From: CAVRUD01 sp963724285
GTDB lineage: Bacteria > Chloroflexota > Chloroflexia > Thermomicrobiales > UBA6265
Length of the DNA: 64,000 nt
Direction of reading: 5' to 3'
Assembly: GCA_963724285.1 (NCBI GenBank)
Contig: CAVRUD010000026.1
Span: forward strand, 151,236-215,235
Shown here: piece after piece, positions 30,319 through 39,796 of the stretch
How positions within the stretch are numbered: the stretch's first letter is position 1
Layout: every line of letters starts with the position of its first letter
Program-made: the position numbers and the translations under genes
The notes under the pieces: generated by a model
What the model was told of the DNA's origin: nothing
Seen by the model: the letters and a program-made list of their open reading frames with translations, nothing else
Databases searched by the model: none

Positions 30319-30792
30319 CTAGCTTTCGATCCGCTTGATCACGACTCTCTGACGGCCGGCGGGCGTGCTGAAATAGATCTCTTGCCCTGGCCGCTTACCC
30401 AGCATCGCCTGACCCATAGGAGATTCGTTCGAGATGTAGCCGAGCGAGGGCTTGGCCTCGATGGCGCCGACGATCCGGTAGGTCTCCTCTTCTCCGTCGA
30501 AGTCGACGACAACCGTCGTCCCGACCCGGACATAGCCACCGGAGACGGAGGACTCCTCGTCCACCAGAACGGCGTTGCGGAGCATGCCTTCGAGGTCGGC
30601 GATCCGCTTCTCGTTCATCGCCTGATCGTGGCGAGCGGCATCGTAGGCGGAGTTCTCACGCAGGTCGCCATGCGACCTCGCCTCGGCGACCTGGGCGATG
30701 ATCTCCGGGCGGCGCACCTCGCGCAGCTCCTCCAGCTCGGCCTTCAGCCGCTCCAACCCCTCTTTCGTCACCGGAACCTGCTTGGTGTCCAT
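30319..30792 (-). CDS. greA: Transcription elongation factor GreA
   Basis: 157 aa. N-terminal coiled-coil (VTKEGLERLKAELEELREVR) with the tip acidic pair in SHGDLRENSAYDAARHDQAM, which stimulates RNA polymerase to cleave backtracked RNA. The C-terminal FKBP-like domain has SPMGQAMLGKRPGQEIYFST. Length is normal. ATG 30792 is preceded by AGGAGG. A repeat-rich stretch lies upstream. Confidence 0.95.
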   Translation of the reverse strand: MDTKQVPVTKEGLERLKAELEELREVRRPEIIAQVAEARSHGDLRENSAYDAARHDQAMNEKRIADLEGMLRNAVLVDEESSVSGGYVRVGTTVVVDFDGEEETYRIVGAIEAKPSLGYISNESPMGQAMLGKRPGQEIYFSTPAGRQRVVIKRIES

Positions 30793-30805
30793 TGGAACCT
30801 CCTAT

Positions 30806-30945
30806 ACGCGGCGTTCGGCGTTCGGCGTTCGGCGCACGGCGTTCGGCGTTCGGCGTTCGGCGAAAGAGAACTCATCCCTTCGCACTCGGACGCTGACGCC
30901 TAGGAACCGAGCGCCGAACGCCGAGCGCCGAACGCCGAACGCCTA
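30806..30945. repeat. GTTCGGC tandem array and its inverted partner
   Basis: At about 30808-30861 the heptamer-like unit GTTCGGC recurs (CGGCGTTCGGCGTTCGGCG). At about 30909-30944 the complementary GCCGAACGCC units follow. About 47 bp separates the arms. This fills the space between greA and the RidA gene. Confidence 0.7.
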
Positions 30946-31392
30946 AGAAACCTCGAATGTCGCTTCGATCTCGACGGCGATCTGGCCGGGGAGGGCGACG
31001 AAGCCGACGGCGGAACGGGTGTGCCGCCCGGCGTCGCCGAAGACCTCGACCATGAGATCGGAGCAGCCGTTGATGACCTTGGGCTGATCGCCGAAATCGG
31101 GAGCGGAGTTCACCATCCCGAGAACTTTGACGACCCGAGTGACCCGATCGAGCGTTCCCAGGGCGTCCTTGACCGTCGCAATGATCTGCAGGCCCACCTC
31201 GCGAGCAACGGCATATCCCTGCTCGATGGTCAGGTCGGATCCAACTTTGCCGGTCGGAGCGGACGCACTCGGACCAGTCCCCGAGATGTAGAGCAGATTG
31301 CCGGTCTGGACGTAGCGGACGTAGGTCGCGATCGGCTTGACCGGCGCGGGGAGCTCGATTCCGAGTTCGGCAATTCTTGCGTCGAACGACAT
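30943..31392 (-). CDS. RidA family (YjgF/YER057c/UK114) protein
   Basis: 149 aa from the ATG at 31392, with GGGAGG 6 bp upstream. The longer 'YjgF-like' subgroup: YVRYVQTGNLLYISGTGPSA, AREVGLQIIATVKDALGTLD, VIKVLGMVNSAPDF-like segment VVKVLGMVNSAPDFGDQP, and GRHTRSAVGFVALPGQIAVE. RidA proteins hydrolyse reactive enamines and imines released by PLP enzymes. The next gene upstream is a PLP aminotransferase on the same strand, a fitting neighbour. The Arg that binds the carboxylate (GRHTRSAVG) is present. Confidence 0.88.
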   Translation of the reverse strand: MSFDARIAELGIELPAPVKPIATYVRYVQTGNLLYISGTGPSASAPTGKVGSDLTIEQGYAVAREVGLQIIATVKDALGTLDRVTRVVKVLGMVNSAPDFGDQPKVINGCSDLMVEVFGDAGRHTRSAVGFVALPGQIAVEIEATFEVS

Positions 31393-31482
31393 CACTACCT
31401 CCCAATGACAGAAACGTCTATCTGGCCCGCCGACTTTAGGTGCGCGGACCGACGGAACTATTGGCCGAATGTCGGCTGAACA

Positions 31483-32685
31483 CTAGCCCTTCCCGAGAAC
31501 GCGCTCCATCCGAACCAGGGTTTCCGAGAGCAGCTCATCGGAGGTGGCGAAGGACAGGCGGACGTAGCCCTCTCCGGCGTCGCCAAAGGCGTTGCCGGGG
31601 ACGAGCGCGACGTGTGCTTCCTTCAGCATAAAGTCGGAAAACTCCATCGACGACATCCCCGTGCCGCGGATGTCCGGGAAGGCGTAAAACGCCCCCTCCA
31701 CCCGGGGGCAGGAAATGCCCTTGAGGGCACTGAGTCCGTCGCAGACCATGATTCGGCGGCGGTCCCAGGCGGCGACCATCTCGCCGATGAACTCCTGCGG
31801 CCCGGTGAGGGCGGCGGCGCCACCCGCCTGGGCGAACGAGGTTGCGCAGGTGACCGAATGGCTGTGGACCTTGGCAATCTGGTCGATGTACGCCCGAGGT
31901 CCGGCCACGTAGCCGAGACGCCAACCGGTCATCGCGTACGCCTTGGAAAGGCCGTTGAAGGTCAGGGTTCGCTCCCACATCCCCGGCAGGGAGGCGATGG
32001 TCGTGTGGGTGTGTCCGTCGTAGAGGATCTTCTCGTACATGTCGTCGGCAAAGACCAGCAGATCGTGCTTGCTGGCGACATCGGCGATGGCCCGCAGCTC
32101 GTCGTCCGACATGACGTGGCCGGTCGGGTTGCACGGCGAGTTGAACAGGATTCCGCGGGTGGCAGCAGTCACGGCGGACTCCAGCAACTCCCGCGTAACC
32201 CGCCAGTTCTGGTCGCCGGAGAGCGTTACCGGAATCGCCCGGCCGCCTGCAACCTCGATCATCGGGACGTACGAAACCCAGGCCGGCTCCAGGACGAGGA
32301 TATCGACGCCCGGCTCGACCAGGGTCAGCATCGCCTGGAAGAGCGCCGCCTTACCGCCCGGCGTGACGATGATCTCGGAGGCGGGGTCATACTCGACGCC
32401 ATTGTCGTCCTTGAGTTTGGCGGCGATCGCTTTGCGCAGGGCCGGAGTGCCAGCCGAGGCGACGTAGTGGGTATCGCCAGCGTTCATCGCATCCGCGGCT
32501 GCCTGGCGGATGTGAGCAGGGGTGATGAAATCCGGGTCGCCGCCGCCGAGATCGATGACATCGATGCCCTGAGCCTTGAGCTGGCGGGCCTTGTCGGAAA
32601 CGGCCAGCGTCGGCGAGGGCGCCAGATCCAGCACGCGCCTGGCGACGAAGGCGTCCGGGCCGCGGCGGGTTTGTTGTGTTTGCAT
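31483..32685 (-). CDS. Class I/II PLP-dependent aminotransferase (aspartate aminotransferase-like)
   Basis: 400 aa. Start region LAPSPTLAVSDKARQLKAQG and IDLGGGDPDFITP match the AAT-I family. The substrate/PLP Asn-Pro loop is FNSPCNPTGHVMSDDEL, the PLP Asp is in VFADDMYEKI, and the Schiff-base Lys is in FNGLSKAYAMTGWRLGY. The C-terminal Arg is in GYVRLSFATSDE. Likely Asp/Glu transamination, though a branched-chain or aromatic role is possible. ATG 32685. Complete; RidA lies downstream. Confidence 0.92.
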   Translation of the reverse strand: MQTQQTRRGPDAFVARRVLDLAPSPTLAVSDKARQLKAQGIDVIDLGGGDPDFITPAHIRQAAADAMNAGDTHYVASAGTPALRKAIAAKLKDDNGVEYDPASEIIVTPGGKAALFQAMLTLVEPGVDILVLEPAWVSYVPMIEVAGGRAIPVTLSGDQNWRVTRELLESAVTAATRGILFNSPCNPTGHVMSDDELRAIADVASKHDLLVFADDMYEKILYDGHTHTTIASLPGMWERTLTFNGLSKAYAMTGWRLGYVAGPRAYIDQIAKVHSHSVTCATSFAQAGGAAALTGPQEFIGEMVAAWDRRRIMVCDGLSALKGISCPRVEGAFYAFPDIRGTGMSSMEFSDFMLKEAHVALVPGNAFGDAGEGYVRLSFATSDELLSETLVRMERVLGKG

Positions 32686-32802
32686 TGTCGCGTCACTCCT
32701 CGCGGCTCCCGCGATTAGCCGTCCTTCTCGATCCAGAGCAATTCTCGCGGATGGCGTGCATTCTAACGGTGGACACGCGCTGAGGCAGGTGAGCGTGTTA
32801 AC

Positions 32803-33156
32803 TTAGCGCACCCGCACGTCGTCTTCGGTCACGGTCAGGAAGCAGTCGAGCCGATCAGCGAACGTCGTCAGCACGAATGCGAGCCGCGCTTGAAGGAGAC
32901 CGAACGAAACGGAGCGAAGGCGAAGCAGGATGACGCCAGCGTGCGGCATTCCGTGTCTCACAATCAACTCGCCAAAGTCGGCGTCATTCGTTATCACGAT
33001 CCGATCTTCGCGGCGGGCGATCTCCAAGATCTCCCGGTCATCGATGCCGGCAGGGTAGTCGAAGGAAACGACCGACACGTCCCATCCGGCGGCACGCAGC
33101 CAAGGAACCAGGCGACGATTCGCGCCTTCGTCCAGCAAAATCGACCGTTTCGTCAT
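32803..33156 (-). CDS. DUF5615 PIN-like protein (putative toxin)
   Basis: 117 aa. ILLDEGANRRLVPWLRAAGW, DREILEIARREDRIVITNDA and DFGELIVRHGMPHAGVILLR are typical of DUF5615/Mut7-C-like PIN-fold proteins, with conserved Asp residues for a nuclease site. It starts within the stop of the DUF433 gene (four-base overlap). In many genomes DUF433 and DUF5615 genes form pairs and are suspected toxin-antitoxin modules. Activity here is inference. Confidence 0.85.
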   Translation of the reverse strand: MTKRSILLDEGANRRLVPWLRAAGWDVSVVSFDYPAGIDDREILEIARREDRIVITNDADFGELIVRHGMPHAGVILLRLRSVSFGLLQARLAFVLTTFADRLDCFLTVTEDDVRVR

Positions 33157-33437
33157 TGCCCGGCGAGTCCGCCCGCTTCAACGAGAGGGGGCGGTGCGGC
33201 AACCTCGCCGATCACAACCGCCCGCGCATAGGCAAGGACCGCCCGCACGTCGTCGCGACTTAGATGAGGATAGGCCGCAAAGAACTCATCCAAATCGAGA
33301 TCCTGCGATAGATGGTCAAGGACTAGCTCGACGGAAATGCGAGTGCCCTTGATGGTCGGCTTACCGACCAGGACTTTCGGATTACTGACGATGCGCTCCT
33401 GGAACCTAGGCCGTTCGATGACCCGATCACCGCTCAT
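33153..33437 (-). CDS. DUF433 protein (putative antitoxin)
   Basis: 94 aa from the ATG at 33437, with GAAGGTG just upstream; the longer frame to 33635 is rejected because its extra N-terminus is Trp/Arg-rich and unlike the family. FQERIVSNPKVLVGKPTIKG, GTRISVELVLDHLSQDLDLD and YPHLSRDDVRAVLAYA are the full DUF433 helix-turn-helix-like domain. Overlaps the DUF5615 gene by ATGA, so the two are translated together. Confidence 0.88.
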   Translation of the reverse strand: MSGDRVIERPRFQERIVSNPKVLVGKPTIKGTRISVELVLDHLSQDLDLDEFFAAYPHLSRDDVRAVLAYARAVVIGEVAAPPPLVEAGGLAGQ

Positions 33438-33789
33438 CTGGCACCTTCGCCCTTTCGCCACCATTTGGCCGTCCGATCGACCGCAGGTCCTCCACCTAGC
33501 TCCAGCGCACCATGTCGGAGACCACCAGCGCCGGCGAGGCCGCCACGAAGTCGTCCGCCCGCCGTTTCGCGGCGGGATTAGCAGTCTGCATCGATCTTCC
33601 TTTCGTGATGGTCGTGTCGCGATGCTCACCGTCACGAACGACGGACCATGTCCGCACCATTTTAGCCGGATCTGGAGGCACTTCGGACCGAATCCACCGT
33701 TGACCGTCCGCCCGAGAGACTGGGAAAGAGGTCACGTTTAGCCTAGAATAAGAACATCGGTTCGCGTATTATGCGTTTTATGCGCAGAG
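33438..33789. other. Intergenic 352 bp; one possible 31-codon ORF
   Basis: On the minus strand 33591-33496 an ATG with AAGGAAG upstream opens a 31-codon frame (MQTANPAAKRRADDFVAASP...). It resembles the tail of a larger small protein but has no recognisable family. Otherwise nothing seen; an AT-richer patch at 33735-33785 may hold the mutY promoter. Confidence 0.25.
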
Positions 33790-34782
33790 ATGCACCGCCC
33801 AGAATCGGGTCCAGATGACATCGACGAATCCAGACTTGTACCTATCCAAACGTCCCTGATCGCCTGGTATGAGGCGAATGCCCGCGACCTCCCCTGGCGC
33901 CAGACGCGCGATCCGTACGCCATCCTCGTCTCGGAGATCATGCTCCAGCAGATCCAGGTCTGGCGGGCAATACCGTTCTACCTCGCCTTCCTGGAGCGGT
34001 TTCCGACCATCCAGGTCCTGGCGGAGGCACCGATCGCCGACGTGATCCACGTCTGGGGTAATCTCGGCCGCTATCGGCGGATCACCAACCTACATGCCAC
34101 CGCGAAGCGGATCGTGGCCGACTTTAACGGCAAAATCCCGGCGGACGTGGCTGTGCTGCGCTCACTGCCGGGCATCGGACCCTACACGGCCGGGGCGGTC
34201 GCCTGCTTTGCCTTCGAGCAAGATGTCGGTTTCCTGGACACCAATGCGCGCCGGGTCATCCATCGGGTCTTTATCGGCTGCGATGTTCCGGCGGCGACGG
34301 TGCGGCCCAGGGTGCTTTCCCGACTGGCCGGCCAGGCCGTGCCGGTAGGACGGGGTTGGATCTGGAACCAGGCGGTCATAGAGTTGGGCGCACTTGTCTG
34401 CACGGCCCGGCGTCCATGCTGCGAGGTGTGTCCAGTGCAGAATGGCTGCGCAGCCAGGGCAACTATCGGCACGGCCCTGGCCGCATTACCGCGACCGGCT
34501 CGAGCCAGGTCGACATCGGCCCACGCCGGCACGAACCGCGAATTCCGGGGCAAGGTGCTCGCATCGCTACGGGCGAACAGCGACGGCATCGAACTTCGCT
34601 CGCTCGGCCGCGCCCTCAGGGCCGAGATTTCGGATGAGCACCTGCCGTGGATCACCGGCGTGGTCGATAGCCTGCGCAAAGACGGCCTGGCGATGATCGC
34701 CGAGGATCGTCCGGCATATACAATCGAGGGCAGCGATTCGTCCAGCACCGACGACAGCCTCTGGGTCCGGCTCCCCGACTGA
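33790..34782 (+). CDS. mutY: A/G-specific adenine glycosylase-like protein (MutY family, short form)
   Basis: 330 aa. Base-excision repair glycosylase that removes A opposite 8-oxoG. Catalytic Glu49 in SEIMLQQIQV (the usual Q-T-Q is Q-I-Q here), helix-hairpin-helix LPGIGPYTAGAV (126-137) and Asp150 in FLDTNARR. The [4Fe-4S] ligands Cys204, 211, 214 and 220 fit C-x6-C-x2-C-x5-C. The C-terminal region (220-330) does not look like the full MutT-like 8-oxoG-sensing domain and is short. Members with this layout are often annotated MutY-like. Confidence 0.85.
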   Translation: MHRPESGPDDIDESRLVPIQTSLIAWYEANARDLPWRQTRDPYAILVSEIMLQQIQVWRAIPFYLAFLERFPTIQVLAEAPIADVIHVWGNLGRYRRITNLHATAKRIVADFNGKIPADVAVLRSLPGIGPYTAGAVACFAFEQDVGFLDTNARRVIHRVFIGCDVPAATVRPRVLSRLAGQAVPVGRGWIWNQAVIELGALVCTARRPCCEVCPVQNGCAARATIGTALAALPRPARARSTSAHAGTNREFRGKVLASLRANSDGIELRSLGRALRAEISDEHLPWITGVVDSLRKDGLAMIAEDRPAYTIEGSDSSSTDDSLWVRLPD

Positions 34783-34837
34783 AACTCCGCGCGGGAAGTC
34801 CATGCCTTTTGCACATGCCGCCGGCCGCCAGGTTGCG

Positions 34838-35300
34838 CCAGAATTGGGAAAAGTACAGGAAGGGCGAGCCCGACCAGAGCGACCGAGATCGGGTGCTGCG
34901 CAACCAGGTCTGGGCCACGACCGCCGAATCAATCGACATCAACGAGGGCACCACCGGCGGACTGATCGAAGACAATCGCTTCGACGGCTCGGGTCTCCTC
35001 GGGGCCGGCTCCTGGGTGGACGTCAAAGGCAATGGGCACTACGGTCCGGGGCGATATCGGGACGAACAGTCCACAAGACGGCTACCAGACCCATGTGATC
35101 AACGACATGGACTGGGGCATGGACAACCTAGTCGACGCCAATGTGGCCGAGATCAACGCCGAGAAGGCTTCGGGTTCTACTTCCACAATCCGAAATTATC
35201 CGCCAACATCGTCAAGTGTTCGAACGAGGTCTCCGCGGCCGCATCGGGGTTCGCCAACGTCGATTGTGCGGAAACAGCCACCGCGAGTCCGCGCGCTGCT
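34838..35300 (+). pseudogene. 3' remnant of a right-handed parallel beta-helix protein
   Basis: Readable fragments in changing frames: VWATTAESIDINEGTTGGLI, EDNRFDGSGLLGAGSWVDVK, then DGYQTHVINDMDWGMDNLVD and NVAEINAE in the next frame, then GFYFHNPKLSANIVKCSNEV in the first again. Short Asn/Asp-Gly-rich rungs are typical of pectate-lyase-like beta-helices. The 5' part is absent because mutY lies there. Two shifts (near 35040 and 35165) break the rest. Confidence 0.6.
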
Positions 35301-35371
35301 TGAGACTGCCGTGCGAATGGTCCATACTCTACTCTCCCGGCTGGCACTCCCCTCATCCAATTGCCAATTCA

Positions 35372-35398
35372 TTAGCACTCCCACTTGAAGAGTGCTAA
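35372..35398 (+). promoter_or_regulatory. CIRCE operator (HrcA site) of groESL
   Basis: Perfect TTAGCACTC-N9-GAGTGCTAA. The HrcA repressor binds this inverted repeat. It lies 98 bp before the groES ATG and overlaps the promoter -35 box. Confidence 0.95.
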
Positions 35399-35413
35399 TT
35401 CTGGTGCTACCAT
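35385..35413 (+). promoter_or_regulatory. groESL promoter
   Basis: -35 TTGAAG (35385-35390, in the CIRCE spacer), 17-bp spacing, -10 TACCAT (35408-35413) with the extended TGC. HrcA on CIRCE would block the -35. Confidence 0.65.
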
Positions 35414-35496
35414 CATGGACGCAATGTGCATCGAGGCGCTCCGGGAAAGTCCGGAGCGCACCGTGTGTCGCGTCTGTAGTGGAGGAAAGGAACATC

Positions 35497-35820
35497 ATGG
35501 CAGCGGAAACCAACGGAACGGCGGTGGCTTCGAAGCTCACGCCGCTCGGTGACCGAGTGGTCATCAAGCCGGCCGGTCGCGAAGAGACCACCAAGAGCGG
35601 CATCGTCCTCCCGGACACCGCCAAGGAGAAGCCGCAGCGCGGCACCATCATCGCCGCCGGCCAGGGCCGCCGTGACGACGATGGCGATCGGATCCCGCTC
35701 GACGTCAAGGTCGGCGACGAGGTCCTCTTCGCCAAGTACGCCGGCACCGAGTTCAAGCTCGAGGAAGAGGATCTGCTCATCCTCTCCGAGAAGGACATCC
35801 TGGCGGTCATCGCCAGCTAG
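35497..35820 (+). CDS. groES: Co-chaperonin GroES
   Basis: 107 aa from the ATG at 35497, with GGAGG at 35481-35485. Forms the heptameric lid of GroEL. LTPLGDRVVIKPAGREETTK, the mobile loop SGIVLPDTAKEKPQRGTIIA and VGDEVLFAKYAGTEFKLEEE are diagnostic. An N-terminal extension of about 12 residues (MAAETNGTAVAS) precedes the domain. First gene of the CIRCE-controlled operon. Confidence 0.97.
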   Translation: MAAETNGTAVASKLTPLGDRVVIKPAGREETTKSGIVLPDTAKEKPQRGTIIAAGQGRRDDDGDRIPLDVKVGDEVLFAKYAGTEFKLEEEDLLILSEKDILAVIAS

Positions 35821-35821
35821 C

Positions 35822-35940
35822 CGTCAGCTTTCAGCTATCAGCCATCAGCTCTCTTTAAAGAGCTGGGCGCCGACGGCATCCTACGACAATTACTGACACG
35901 AAAAGCTGAATGCTGACGGCTGATGGCTGTCAGCATCTTC
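35822..35940. repeat. Inverted repeat between groES and groEL
   Basis: Left part 35822-35850 (CAGCTATCAGCCATCAGCT), right part about 35905-35935 (GACGGCTGATGGCTGTCAG), and a small central palindrome AGCTCTTTAAAGAGCT-like at about 35847-35864. Can fold within the groESL message. Confidence 0.5.
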
Positions 35941-35951
35941 CGGAGGAATGC

Positions 35952-37586
<1,635 letters not shown>

Positions 37587-37612
37587 TCCGGCGAAGCAAT
37601 TTCCGCACAAAT

Positions 37613-37648
37613 GAAGAGGGGTCCGGCCTTCCGGCCGGACCCCTCTTC
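37613..37648 (+). terminator. groESL terminator
   Basis: 16-bp perfect stem (left arm 37613-37628, right arm 37633-37648) with loop TTCC, followed by TAATA. Confidence 0.85.
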
Positions 37649-37687
37649 TAATAACAGTCGCTATCGCCGGCAAGGTATCGAGCGCCC

Positions 37688-38083
37688 ATGCCGATCTTGT
37701 ATCGAAGTATGCAGGAAGCAGAGGACGGTTACCCCGTCGTCGGACCGAGCGCGCGGACGCTTGGCGTACGAGATGGCATCGACATCATCGTTGATTCTGG
37801 GTATGTTGTTCCTGGTACAGGAGGAATGTCCGTCAGCCCGGACGATCCGCGCCGACTACCGAGATTTCGACGCCCTCCCGAACATGGCGGAACAGGGCGA
37901 GATCCGATATATGGCATCGACAGCAATGCGCTGCCACTGACCTTGGCGTATCGGAACGATCCCCTCGACCCGCTCAATCATGGCTTCATCGAACCAGCCC
38001 GTCCAATGTCCTTTGCGGAGTATCAACGGGCGATCGCGGAGACCAGGGATCTCTGGAAAAGGCATACGGAATGGCAGCTCTAG
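37688..38083 (+). CDS. Uncharacterised 131-aa protein, first of an overlapping pair
   Basis: Not assigned with confidence. The pattern VVPGTGGMSVSPDDPRRLP, a Pro/Arg stretch, DPIYGIDSNALPLTL and NHGFIEPARPMSFAEYQRAI has the look of small ADP-ribosyltransferase-like toxins such as the Tse2 type (Gly-Gly-x-Ser centre, late Glu/Pro). This is resemblance only. The stop lies 13 bases inside the next gene, so the two are translationally coupled. A transcript of its own is likely, because the groESL terminator precedes it. Confidence 0.6.
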   Translation: MPILYRSMQEAEDGYPVVGPSARTLGVRDGIDIIVDSGYVVPGTGGMSVSPDDPRRLPRFRRPPEHGGTGRDPIYGIDSNALPLTLAYRNDPLDPLNHGFIEPARPMSFAEYQRAIAETRDLWKRHTEWQL

Positions 38084-38325
38084 CGACGGGAATCACAACG
38101 CACGAGCTCTTTGAGGGCGCACTGAATTCGGTAGAGCCCGTGTGGGAGCTTCGTGGTGTCATTCGGGGACTCCTGGCGGATGGGCATGATCGCGAAGAGC
38201 TTCTCCTCGATCTCGAAGCATTGCAGCTGGAACTGCGCGAATCTGGCCGTGACGCCGCCGAGAATGCTGTTCTCGATGTCATGGATTTCGTTGTTGGCTG
38301 GAGTTCTCCCCACACTCGCCTGTAG
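38071..38325 (+). CDS. Uncharacterised 84-aa acidic helical protein, second of the pair
   Basis: Reads MAALATGITTHELFEGALNS..., then VWELRGVIRGLLADGHDREE, LLLDLEALQLELRESGRDAA and ENAVLDVMDFVVGWSSPHTR. It is acidic and almost all helix. The ending 'VLDVMDF.GW..PH' is a pattern I have the impression of seeing in small proteins of unknown function. Overlap with the preceding gene and the size ratio suggest a two-component module, perhaps toxin and antitoxin or effector and immunity; unproven. Confidence 0.6.
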   Translation: MAALATGITTHELFEGALNSVEPVWELRGVIRGLLADGHDREELLLDLEALQLELRESGRDAAENAVLDVMDFVVGWSSPHTRL

Positions 38326-38542
38326 GTGCGAATCGGGCTAATTTTCGACCACCGATCACGGCATTGTCCTGACCTAAGGAGGTTTGGTACACTCCGCAGG
38401 TTCTCGCCACCGGTGGGCCGGTTGGCTTGTGTTCACTGAATGTAATGTGCTGGGATGGCTTGCCTGGACGGGGTATCGCCAACTCGCAACTCGCCGCTGA
38501 TGGTTCGCCGTCGTCGATCAATCTCCAAGGTAGGGTACGCAG

Positions 38543-39043
38543 ATGGTCGCGCAGTTGATTCGGTCGATTGAGGCCGAGCAGTTTAAAGAGGATTCTCAGG
38601 TCCCCGATTTTGGACCTGGGGATACAGTCCGTGTGCACGCAAAGGTTGTTGAAGGCAGTCGCGAGCGCATCCAGGTTTTCGAGGGCGTCGTGATTCGCCG
38701 GCGCGCCGGTGGGATCAACGAGAACTTCACCGTGCGCCGGATTGCATCCCATGGCATCGGCGTCGAACGGACCTTCCTGCTCCACTCCCCGCGCATTGAC
38801 CGCCTCGAGGTGGTTCGTCGCGGTAAGGTGCGCCGGGCAAAGCTGTACTACCTCCGTGGCCGGACCGGTCGCGCGGCCCGGATCAAAGAGCGTCGAATCT
38901 TCCCGGCCCGGGGCATGTCGGCCGGACCAGCCACCCGGGTCCAGGCCGCGCCCCAGATCCAGGAGTCAGCGCCGCAGGTCGAGGAGACAACTCCTCAGGT
39001 CGATGAGGTCGCAGACGTGGAGACCATCGCGACCGACGAGTAG
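38543..39043 (+). CDS. rplS: 50S ribosomal protein L19
   Basis: 166 aa. The core PGDTVRVHAKVVEGSRERIQ, VFEGVVIRRRAGGINENFTV, RRIASHGIGVERTFLLHSPR and AKLYYLRGRTGRAARIKERR covers the whole family. A 50-residue C-terminal tail rich in Gln/Val/Glu (ESAPQVEETTPQVDEVADVE) extends beyond usual L19. ATG 38543; no good Shine-Dalgarno is obvious, AAGGTAGG lies about 8 bp upstream. 217 bp of leader region before it holds nothing I recognise. Confidence 0.96.
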   Translation: MVAQLIRSIEAEQFKEDSQVPDFGPGDTVRVHAKVVEGSRERIQVFEGVVIRRRAGGINENFTVRRIASHGIGVERTFLLHSPRIDRLEVVRRGKVRRAKLYYLRGRTGRAARIKERRIFPARGMSAGPATRVQAAPQIQESAPQVEETTPQVDEVADVETIATDE

Positions 39044-39065
39044 CATCATCCTCCGAATGACGGCG

Positions 39066-39101
39066 CGACGAAGCCGGGGGAGCACTCCCCCGGCTTCGTC
39101 G
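39066..39101 (+). terminator. Terminator after rplS
   Basis: 16-bp perfect stem (39066-39081 and 39086-39101) with loop GCAC, then TTCCTGCT. Confidence 0.8.
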
Positions 39102-39127
39102 TTCCTGCTATCGTTCACCTTGTGATC

Positions 39128-39796
39128 ATGCGTTCCACACGTTCGGAACCTGTTGCACCATCACTCGACGCCGAGCGGGCGTTCTGGCGCGCCGACCACA
39201 CAATCGTGGCCGGAGTTGATGAGGTTGGACGGGGTGCTCTGGCAGGACCGCTTGTCGCCGCCGCCGTCGTCTTTGGCGCCTGCGCGGGCTGGGACCTTCG
39301 CCGGCTCCGCACCAAACTGGCCGCGGTGCGCGATTCGAAGGCGCTGCGGCCGGAAATCCGGGAAGGCTTGCTCGGCCAGATCACTGCCTGCGCGTCAGGG
39401 TTGGCAATCGGCATCGTCGAAGCCGATGAGCTCGACCAGATCGGCGTTGGACCCGCTAACCGGGTCGCGATGGAGCGGGCGGTACTGGGATTACAAGAGA
39501 CGCCCCATGCGCTCTTACTCGACGCCTGCGTGATCGACCTGGGCATCACGCAGGTCGGGCCGATCCGGGGAGACGCCTCGTCGCTCTCGATCGCCGCGGC
39601 GTCGATCGTCGCCAAGGTCACCCGCGACCAGATCATGTGTAACCACCACGAGCGCGATGGCCGCTATCACTTCGCGATCCACAAGGGGTACGGCACGTCC
39701 CTCCACCTGGAGGCGATCCGAACGCATGGACCGGGACCGATCCATCGCCGGTCGTTCACGCTGATCCGGCCAACCGATCCCGTCGAGGTCGAATGA
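39128..39796 (+). CDS. rnhB: Ribonuclease HII
   Basis: 222 aa from the ATG at 39128 (GTG 39122 also in frame). Removes RNA from RNA/DNA hybrids. Active-site acids: Asp-Glu in AGVDEVGRGALAGPLVAAAV, Asp in LLLDACVIDL, Asp in IRGDASSLSIAAASIVAKV. The tail HKGYGTSLHLEAIRTHGPGP is the usual RNase HII end. A -10-like TGCTATCGT at 39105-39113 lies so close to the start that a very short or absent leader is possible. yraN overlaps its stop. Confidence 0.95.
   Translation: MRSTRSEPVAPSLDAERAFWRADHTIVAGVDEVGRGALAGPLVAAAVVFGACAGWDLRRLRTKLAAVRDSKALRPEIREGLLGQITACASGLAIGIVEADELDQIGVGPANRVAMERAVLGLQETPHALLLDACVIDLGITQVGPIRGDASSLSIAAASIVAKVTRDQIMCNHHERDGRYHFAIHKGYGTSLHLEAIRTHGPGPIHRRSFTLIRPTDPVEVE

Noticed and set aside
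30806..30945. Possible CRISPR-like array of GTTCGGC units
   Set aside because: Units are 7 bp and contiguous; it is a simple tandem and inverted repeat.
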